Position numbers and translations under genes: made by a program
Assembly: GCA_030704615.1 (NCBI GenBank)
Contig: CM060732.1
Coordinates: 72,459,053-72,523,052, forward strand
Direction of reading: 5' to 3'
DNA from: Takakia lepidozioides
Taxonomy: Eukaryota; Streptophyta; Takakiopsida; Takakiales; Takakiaceae
DNA: 64,000 nucleotides
Notes under the pieces: model-generated
Seen by the model: only the letters and a program-made list of their open reading frames with translations
What the model was told of the DNA's origin: nothing
Databases searched by the model: none
In this document: positions 56,101-64,000 of the stretch, piece by piece
Layout of the letters: each line of letters begins with the position of its first letter
Position numbering within the stretch: position 1 is the stretch's first letter

Positions 56101-59100
56101 AACATTCAGTTGTCTTGCATTCATGTTATACAAGAAAGCATGCTATTTGGTCCCAGCAAATCCACCGCAGCCCTCCATAATAGGTACCTTATACTCGAGT
56201 ACAAGAGATTCTTGAAAGTGCAAACCTGTTTTCAGTGCCCATGTAGACAGTGTGCAAAATACGCCCAGCAAGTTCCTGAGCAGTTTTGGGTATCTCTTGT
56301 TGGTAATTGCCAATTCGAATGGCATCCAACCGCACTTGTTTGTCGCCCTCCTCCACCCCTATACCACAATGCAAACAATCCTTAACTTTAAGCCCATGTA
56401 ATCAAAGTACTTGCCAAGGACCTGTAAGCCTCTCTATACGTAGTGCTGGATGACTCATAGTTGCTGTAGTGATCAGCTTGGGTACAATTTTAACAAAGTA
56501 AAACACTCATAAGAACATGATGCGATGCACAAACATAACAAGCTGCACTGACACAGGAGCTTGAAAGGACCTGAACAAACTCACTGTATAAGTGATTGAA
56601 AGGGAAGCGAATGTGCATTGTAGGATACACGTCAGTTCTCAATAAAACCTTTAATGACAAGCTGACACATGCAGCCAACGATGGCTGCCACTGATGAGCT
56701 GTCAGCGCCCCCAGACAGTGGCAACAAAAACCCTGTTGCCCCACTGCGGCGCAAGTAATCCCATAGCCAGCATGCAGGTCCCATGGCTATCTCCTCTTGC
56801 GGACCATGATACCTCACCTGTCCATACACAAAGTGCCCACTCACAAACATCTTAACTTACATTCCAAATACATTATGGATGACAAGACATTGATGTGGGT
56901 TTCTGCTTGAGGAGGAAATGATAGACTTTGATGAACTTGTGTAATGATTGAGGTTTTGGTCTCAATGATTCTAACATGTTTTTTCGTATCCCATGACCCA
57001 CTCTGGGCCTCCCACGTTCAGAGTCTATGCCAGCCCACAAATCAATACTCAAGTCCTGTGGCTTCGTTGTCATGGTCCGTGCCCCAGCAGTTAGAGCTGG
57101 TTGCCACATTCCGGTGGAAGCCATGAAAGTTCAGCCCTCTCTGTTCTCTCTTCCTCTCACTTCACAGATAATTAGTGATTTTATAGATCATCTACTCATT
57201 ATGCACAGCGCTAGTCAAATGCATTATATATATCCTGACTCATCTCTCAAACACTACAGTACTTGCAAGTATGGGGTGTGGACATGGAAGATGTACTGGC
57301 ACAGGCAGTGTTGGAAAGGTCTTCAGGGTATTGATAGGCCGTGAAAGAGCAAATTTCACCCTCACGAACGGGATCAGCGGCATATGGCTGGCCTGTTCCC
57401 TCAAACTGCTCTTAGCTCCCCTGTAGCTTGCTACCTGCCAACCCCAATGACCACATTCACAGAATGATTTGAAAATATGAGCAAGTTTAGGGTGCCAAAT
57501 GATATCGTTACATGCACATGAGGCACAAGTATTTCTTGACTCAAACAACCGACCAGCATTGATGCAGCTAAGAATCAGGACAAGGTAACTAAAAGTGGGT
57601 TTTCCAGTAAGTTACGCACAGCTTGTTCAAAAGACTAAAGTTGAGGGCTCCAAGACACACAGGAGCTGGAGGTGAGGTAAATGACGTTTTTGGGTGGAGG
57701 TAGGTTCATACAGTGTCCAAGTCGACAGAGGCCACCACTACTTCCACATCTTTAAGTGAGAACTGTGAACCTTGAGCAACCACGTCTCCATTCACAACCA
57801 CACAAGAACATCCATCTGGAAAAGCGAAAAACCACCCTCCCGGTGGTGAACAAATCTGTCCAAACACATTCTGTAGCAGAAGTCATCACTAATGCATGGA
57901 TGCCTCAAGACAACCAAAGAGAAGAATTGTGTAAGTTATACCAATTAACAGCTTAAAACTTCCAGCTTATTGGTTCCTTTCGCATATAGAGCTACCCTGA
58001 CACACCAAACAAAAGACTGCTTGCCAGTCTTGAAACCTACATTCATAATTGTGCCTTACATCAGAACAGCCTGGAATTGTTTCAGAAATGAAACTTTCCA
58101 CTACAAATCATGCAACCATTCCCCTGTTAGTGTCTATGCATTGATAGTGGGGGCATTAATTTTGAGTCCCTAGAGGCTCCAGAGTATTCCTTGCACGGGA
58201 AAATGGACTGTTACCATAATAGAGGCGGCCACCATCACAACCCTGTTGATTTGCATAGAGGTAAACGCCTCCACCTTTGCTGGTCGCACTCTGCATCAAC
58301 TCCAGTCGTGTGTTTAGCTTCCGAAGCTGGTGATGGCTGCCGCTCCCATTTGCAATAATTTCTACTCCATTAAGGGAAAGGCCTACATGAGGTGATGCTG
58401 GTGTAAATAGCTCCTCACATGATTCTGACGCTATGTTCCTGCAGCAATGCTTTCTTGCGTTCAAAAACTGAAAACTCGTTGCTTCTGGGGAAAAATTTAC
58501 CCACCCCTCTAAAGCCTCTTCAGTGCCAGTTATTCACATTTCCACCAGATACACATGTGCATCTTTCTCAACCAAGAAGGGGAGCAGAATGGGGGAGAGG
58601 GACTGCAAAAGAGACACAAAAAACTGAGAGAGGGAAAGATATACAGCTCACGTGTCATCAAAAGCAAGATAGCCATCCCCAAATGGCACTGTTACTTGAC
58701 CAGTAGCCTCCTTGATGATCTCTGGAAGCTGCAGCTCCACCAGCTGCCGTAGTTGTTTCCACGCTGAAAACCACCTTGGCTCACGGTAATTACCATCATT
58801 GGCAAGGTAAAGTTTGGGGCGTACAAGTAATATTCGGCTATCTAGACAATAAGCTCTGCAATTGTACCGGACACCACCTTGCTCCACAGGTAAGCCAATG
58901 TCACACACAATCCCCTTTGTCAAATCCGAAGCCAAAATCTCCGCCAGGCATTCCCAGCTGCAAACAACATGTGATTTCTTGTGTCAGAGGCATATATTCC
59001 TTTTAAGATGGTTGAAATATGGTGCAAAGTAGACATTGTGTAGTGGCTCGTAGTTTTCCCACAATATGTCAGAAATGAAATTCAAGAAGGGTCCTGGATT

Positions 59101-59999
59101 TTAGGCATTGTCTCAATACGTGAGAGTCATTTCAGAACATAAGAAGAAGGGCATTTTTCCTCATACAACCACACTATCCTCGCCACCCTGGGCATCAAAT
59201 ACCTTCTTCTCCGACCCCTCAGCAACTCCAGGACAGTACGCAGATGAACTGCAATGGTGTCCCGTCTAGCTACCATTTCGAAACTCTCAGCACTACCGAC
59301 TTGTCCACCTCTGGAGTAGTCAAATGTGGTTCAGGTGGATTGCAAGTAAACTAAACCAGCTCAGTATGAATTGTAACCTACCGCAAATGTGTACGCAAAT
59401 CAATGCAGCTTCATGCTTGGCCATGAATTCTACTCGATTGTCGGTAACTACGACGAAGAACGATACACACAGCGAAAAATTGCGTTTTGGATAGAAATTC
59501 AATCGGCTTGTCTTTTCCAAGGTTGCGGAGAAGTGAAAATGGAGGGTTTCACACTCCACGCCACATACACTTCAGACTACATGTAATCGTCAACCCGAGA
59601 TGGTACCTCAAGACTCCGACACTGAGCAATGTCGACGTCTTCTCTCCAACCAACGGACCAGAATGTATCCAGATTGTCAATTTGGCCTTATATTTGCTAA
59701 CATCAGCATAATTAACGACCTGACGGGCGGAGATTCTCTTTCTCCCAGCGGACTGAATTCTGCGCAAGGTGCCTTTAACATAGTGAGACAAATTGAGGGA
59801 GATACTTACGAGTGATCGAGGGTATCATGCTCCAGAAAATGGTCTTCACAGCCGTAGCCAGTGATCTCTAGCTCCGGCCCCACTCGGAACACGGCACCAG
59901 CATCCCGCGCCTGCTGAATAGACAGCACGATGCGTTGCAAGTTTCCCTCAAAATCCATAGCCCATTGATTCAAATTGCACGTTGCCACCTTCACCACCC

Positions 60000-60003
<4 letters not shown>
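53114..60003 (-). CDS. Glutamine-dependent NAD+ synthetase (13 exons, 739 aa)
   Basis: Last step of NAD biosynthesis: amidates deamido-NAD+ using glutamine and ATP, in the cytosol. Exons: 60003-59810, 58957-58652, 58438-58215, 57815-57712, 57434-57297, 56817-56649, 56358-56226, 55772-55634, 55480-55304, 54920-54753, 54292-54197, 53956-53828, 53356-53114. All phases agree. Residues 1 to about 300 are the nitrilase-like glutaminase domain with the E44-K113-C174 triad ([26 protein letters not shown]). From about 325 is the synthetase domain with the ATP P-loop SGGADSSS at 357-364, [20 protein letters not shown] and PPTAELEPI. The length suits plant enzymes (about 725-740 aa). The tail ([16 protein letters not shown]) is variable. 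ATG 60003 starts [20 protein letters not shown], the conserved N-terminus. One intron uses a GC donor. No defects. Confidence 0.96.
54747..54753 (-). other. Non-canonical GC donor of NAD+ synthetase intron 10
   Basis: Exon 10 ends ...TACACACAG followed by GCATGG instead of GT. The reading frame and protein conservation ([13 protein letters not shown]) require the junction here, and the acceptor at 54293 is a normal CTCAG. GC-AG introns make up about 1% of plant introns. No GT within a few bases keeps the frame. Confidence 0.75.

Positions 60004-60051
<48 letters not shown>
60003..60051 (-). repeat. (GA)n tract directly before the NAD+ synthetase start codon
   Basis: About 24 CT units on the plus strand, meaning the mRNA reads (GA)n immediately up to ATG. 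It is likely in the 5' UTR or core promoter. GA repeats are bound by plant BBR/BPC factors, so length changes could affect expression. Confidence 0.9.
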
Positions 60052-60052
<1 letters not shown>

Positions 60053-60087
60053 CCACCCTCTGTTGGAGAGTAACAAGGAACTGAAGG

Positions 60088-60360
60088 TAGTGTAACTCCA
60101 ATTGGGGTAACGTTACAAGGGAGGGAGTGTAAACTCCACTCGGGGTTACACGGCGGGGAGTGTAACTCCACTTGGGGGTTACTCCGGGTTGCATGGAAGG
60201 GAGTGTAACTTTATCGGTGCAACTCAGGCTTGGTCTCAAAATCTGACTAAGTCCAAATTTGGCCAAGTAGAAAAAGGACTAGTAAGAGGAGTTACACAAG
60301 ACACAGGGTGACACTAGCTGGAGTTACACAAGCCCGGGTTACACTCGTCGGGGTTACATG
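60088..60360. repeat. Palindromic repeats upstream of NAD+ synthetase
   Basis: Four units starting near 60090, 60126, 60159 and 60201 share GTGTAACTCCA..T(T/C)GGGGTTAC. Each unit can fold on itself, since GTAACTCCA pairs with TGGGGTTAC with one G:U. A second cluster at 60287-60358 has the same word reversed (GGAGTTACAC twice, then GGGGTTACATG). They lie within about 360 bp of the ATG. Confidence 0.65.
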
Positions 60361-60417
60361 AGCCACCCATCAAGAATCAAAACCGGCACCACCCAACCTA
60401 TGGCAGCCATCACCTTA

Positions 60418-61215
60418 GGGCGTAGACACACAATTAATGATACTGGCTCTAAATCCTTGGCCTCCAAATGCCCGGTCTTTGAGGCCCTGGGGGCAGCCAC
60501 CCTATGGCATCTGTGGAGGGCTAGATGTAGCTGGTCACTAGAAAGGTCGAACACTATTGCTACTGTCATTGTCACTAGAATTTTCTTTGACCTCACCATT
60601 GCAGCTAAACTGGCTTGGAATAAGGTGAGTGCAGAAATCGCCAGGCCCTGAACGTCACCACAGCCTCCTCGACCGCTTCAGATCTACATGGGGCAGAAGG
60701 GGACTCATTTGCAGATGCTGGGGGCAGACTCCTGCGAGTGGGCAAAGCAGATCCCTTCTCGATGGCAGCACCAGCGGACCCTCCTCTTCCGCTTCCCCAG
60801 AATTTGACAAGTTTGACATCAATTGGAAACACATTAAGACTTGCACGAAGACTAGGCTATATTACCTCAGATAGACTTGCGTCTCTCCACCGACCTCCAT
60901 CTCACTCAGTTCTTAAGCTCTTGGTGTCTTGCTCCAGCATGATTATGTCGGAGATGTTTATATCTCCATGTTCTTAGACTATTGTCCACATTTATTGGTC
61001 TAGTCTAGTTTCTCTTAACCATGACTCACATCTTGGTTAGGATTACTCTTCCGGGACTTGTTCCACAGATATTGATTTCTAGGATCAGGCTCTCTACTTA
61101 GCTTTGCTAATCATAACTGTTCACCGGGGTATCCGTCGCCGTGTGTTTGGGCCTAATGGAGGCCTTGTGCCAAGGGGGGTTTTAATTTTTTTCCCCATAA
61201 TAATTCAAATAAAAT
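60418..61215 (+). pseudogene. Plant LINE 3' end remnant
   Basis: The plus strand reads FEALGAATLWHLWRARCSWS and later TIAAKLAWNKVSAE. This 'alW.lWraRc...f' pattern followed by a short helical tail is the C-terminus of plant L1-type LINE ORF2. A degenerate 3' UTR follows, ending in GTGCCAAGGGGGGTTTTAAT and a T/A-rich stretch near 61170-61215. It belongs to a different family from the LINE at 8.2 and 33 kb. It sits about 400 bp upstream of NAD+ synthetase and limits that promoter. Confidence 0.5.
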
Positions 61216-62650
61216 TTAATGCAGGGCTCTATCCCTGGCAACCTTTTTAAAAAAATTGCCAAAAATAAAAACACTGTTGAGGCAAACATTTGGTGTACAC
61301 AAGAAAACAGTACTTGAATGAACATCAAGATTTTATTGCAAAGAGACATTACAATTGCATATATCAATCTTTTGAGCATAAATGAATCCACTAATCGGAG
61401 GTGTTTGAATTGTCCAATAACTATGAATCTGCTACTATAATATTAGTCATCAGCTGTAGGCTTCTTCTGCAAGGACTTGAGAATCTCGGACGTCGTGTTT
61501 GCATTAGGAACAAACAATTGAATAGTACAATTGCTCAAGTTCCCATGAAAAACATTATTGACATTCCCGACTTGTTTGAAATGTGCAAAATCTCCACCGT
61601 CTGCCTCTTTGTAGTAGAAGAAATTAATTGTTCAACTTCGTCCAAAACAGCTGACTGAAACCAGCACTCGTCGTCACGCCATGTAGCTAATGAAACAATC
61701 TTCAATGGACAAGAATTGTCAAGTACAATAGTTGTTGATGAAGAAGACACATCGCAAGCACTGTAGAGGTCGATGCAGAAGGCACATTCGCAGGCACAAT
61801 AGCTCCAGACGCATGCACAATCTGATTGTCACTCTGATTGGCTTCAATATGTTTGAATCCCTAAGATTCTTGACAGCATCTCTCATAGGCTAACACGGCC
61901 TGCCAAGACTATTGAGCCGAGTTATTGTAGTCACGCGAACGCTTTTATTTGTGATAGATCGAACGTTGCAGCCAAGAATATCCAACACCATCTGCTTGAG
62001 CCACTTTGAGATACTCTTGACTCACACCTGACATTTCGAGTACCACTGCCATAAATCAACATCTCAACATAAATCATGTGCAATATATCATATAAGTAGC
62101 CGATTTGGTTATATATAATTAGCACAAGAAGCTGATTCGTAGTACATAGTCAGCATAAATGAGTCAATTCAGTAGTATATAGACAACTGATTTGTAGTAT
62201 ATCACAAAGAAAGAAACCAAGTCGTAGGAAATACATACAACTCTTGGGTCACGTAGGATCCCATCTATCGCGCAAAGAAACAAAGGATGTGAGTTTGTCA
62301 CGTCATTGTTCCACTTTGGAATGTGCGAATAAATAGGTCTCAAATGTGAGCACCACATCCCGATGATAGCATGTGCTAGGACGTGGTCGCAACTTCTCCG
62401 ACTGACAATATTTTAAATCCACCCTAAGATTTTTGGAGTCTCTCTCATTAATGTACAAATTTGTCGAGCATATCCTCAGAGATCTCAAAGTCACAAGAAC
62501 AGATAATACACAAAATTATGCGTAATGTAAAACGCCAAACGCAATTGGCACCATCGGCGGTCACTTTCAGATATGAAGGGCTCCCGAAGGGCTAAGCAAG
62601 TATGGTCGGATCGTGCTTTGGCATAAGTCCAGAAGCTACTCTTCTCTTAC
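61216..62650. other. AT-rich intergenic DNA
   Basis: Small frames (for example minus strand 61750-61535, VLDNSCPLKIVSLATWRDDE) look like decayed coding DNA, perhaps transposon-derived, but I do not recognise a family. The last three bases (62648-62650, TAC) are the CACTA target duplication. Confidence 0.35.
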
Positions 62651-63139
62651 CACTACAAGAAAAGGGGGGGGTTTCGACGCCGCAGCCACGCCGCGGCGTC
62701 GTAAAACAGCCCTTTTCGGGCGGGAAAAAAAACCAAATTTGCGACGTCCGGGTGTCGCAAGCCCGTCGCCAAAAAAACGTCGCAAATTTGCGACCAATGG
62801 GGGTCGCAAATATGCGAAACCGCGATTTGCGACGCCCGGGCGTTGAAAAAAAAAAAAAAAAAAAACCTATTCTGCAATGTAGAATTAGCACCGTCCGGGG
62901 GTCGCAAAGTGCGACGTCCGGACGTCACAATTTAAGGGGGTACATTTGAATTTAGGCAAAAAAATTTGAATTTCAAAAATTTGTTGACCATTGACTCCGG
63001 TTCTGTCTAATGGCAATATGTTCATTGTTCTACATATATCATGCAACGCATACTTGAACCTAAGACCTTCACGTTATAGCATTTCTAAGACATTATAAAC
63101 TAACCAACACACATACGCTACATCTATGTATCACAAAAG

Positions 63140-63207
<68 letters not shown>

Positions 63208-63853
63208 AGAGTTCCTTCAAGTTTCTCTCTTGTGACGTCGGGGAGTTGCACCTCCACAGCCTTAGTGCCCAGCCCCAGCCCCAGCCCCAGCTCCAGCATC
63301 GTCGCCGTTGTTGTACCCCGCCACCGTCAGGCGCCCCAAGCGACGTCCTTGTGTGGACCTAAGCTGACCACAACACCATTGCGACCCCTGTGGCGACGCC
63401 GTTGCGACCCCCTGACGTCGCAACGTTGGGCGTCCCAGCGCGGGCCCCCAGCGACGCTTTTGTGAAGTTGAGGGCGGCAAAGCTAAAAAAAAAAAAAAAC
63501 TCCCACTGTGGTGATGCTGTTGCGACGCCCTGGCGTCGCAGAGGCGCTGGGCGCCCTTAGTGACATTTTGCGACGCCGAGGCGTCGCAACGTCTAAAATA
63601 TATATATATATATAATTTATTTATTTTGGATTTCCGACGCCGGGGCGTCGCAAGAAAAAAAATCCGTCGCAGCGAGGGCCCTCTTTCCCCCTTCATGTCA
63701 CCTTACGACGGCTGGGCGTCGTAATGATGTCGCAGCGGGGGATTGCGACGCCGGGACATCGCAAAAAAATGCCGCGGGCTCGGCATCGCGGGCTCAGCGC
63801 CATGCGGGGCGCGGCTGGCATCGCAAACCCCCCCCCCCCCATTTGCTATAGTG
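62651..63853. mobile_element. Non-autonomous CACTA (En/Spm) element (1203 bp)
   Basis: It starts CACTACAAGAAAAGGGGGGG and ends with the complement of CACTATAGCAAATGGGGGGG; the two ends match at about 16 of 20 positions. It is flanked by a 3-bp duplication TAC (62648-62650 and 63854-63856). Inside are about ten CpG-rich palindromes of the form TTGCGACGCC..GGCGTCGCAA, the subterminal repeat type that CACTA transposases bind. No transposase is encoded. It also carries (TA)n at 63142-63200. Confidence 0.87.
63142..63200 (+). repeat. (TA)n microsatellite
   Basis: About 29 uninterrupted TA units inside the CACTA element; a shorter run lies at 63597-63615. Confidence 0.95.
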
Positions 63854-63856
63854 TAC

Positions 63857-64000
63857 GTCCAATTCCAGCTTTCCCAAAGCATTGAGCGGATAACGTATAA
63901 GACACACAAGTCTTCTTGAAACGAACATCATGAAGTATAACAAACTCCTCGGTAGGAACTGAGGCTTCCACACGAGGGCAGCAAAGTCGTGAGCAGAACC
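63857..64000. other. Flanking DNA to window end
   Basis: No feature recognised. Confidence 0.4.

Noticed and set aside
60003-60171. N-terminal extension of NAD+ synthetase through the GA tract
   Set aside because: The in-frame upstream codons encode a Glu-Arg repeat from the microsatellite; the conserved N-terminus starts at ATG 60003.
61535-62500. Minus-strand frames resembling decayed coding DNA
   Set aside because: Pieces look protein-like but I cannot name a family, and frames are short and disconnected.

Overview
The window is nuclear DNA from a land plant. Two NAC-domain transcription factor genes, a plant-type glutamine-dependent NAD+ synthetase with 12 introns, a captured PPR fragment and plant transposons (PIF/Harbinger, CACTA, hAT, Ty1/copia, Ty3/gypsy, LINEs, tRNA-like SINEs) all point that way. 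Intron sizes (about 90 to 1135 bp), repeat-rich intergenic DNA and a poor match of one NAC gene to the seed-plant miR164 site would fit a seed-free plant such as a lycophyte or fern, but this is a guess. Only three host genes can be supported, all on the minus strand; joining exons at splice sites gives full-length proteins for all three.

Layout. 1-7320 is a graveyard of retroelement and DNA-transposon pieces: CACTA ORF, SINE, gypsy, permuted copia with hAT-like ends, and a copia 3' end whose LTR carries a TTAA-flanked MITE. 7321-15683 is one complete-ended PIF/Harbinger element (8363 bp, perfect 16-bp TIRs, TTA duplication). It carries a transposase, a Myb-like ORF1 broken by frameshifts, LINE debris with an internal inversion, a spliceable exon of a P1B copper/heavy-metal ATPase and a PPR fragment. 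18743-21571 is a NAM/ORE1-type NAC gene. 21.8-31.8 kb has no recognisable gene and includes a GC-rich block at 24.7-28.9 kb. 32.7-33.5 kb is an array of LINE 3' ends. 36.0-36.2 kb is a cluster of perfect hairpins. 38099-41520 is a second NAC gene of ATAF/NAP type. 43.0-48.1 kb holds two copies of a second SINE-like family and a hAT element with a perfect 8-bp duplication (46269-47598). 49.5-50.9 kb holds old degenerate tandem repeats. 53114-60003 is the NAD+ synthetase gene, with a GA tract and palindromic repeats just upstream. 62651-63853 is a CACTA element full of CpG-rich palindromes.

The three host genes are not an operon or pathway: two are unrelated NAC regulators and one is a housekeeping enzyme of NAD biosynthesis. 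The most unusual biology is in the mobile elements, mainly the mosaic Harbinger element with host exons, the permuted copia/hAT arrangement, the LINE-tail array, and the degenerate miR164-like site in the first NAC gene. No new defence or metabolic system was found. Exon boundaries were read by eye from splice signals, frame and family conservation; no database or RNA evidence was available.
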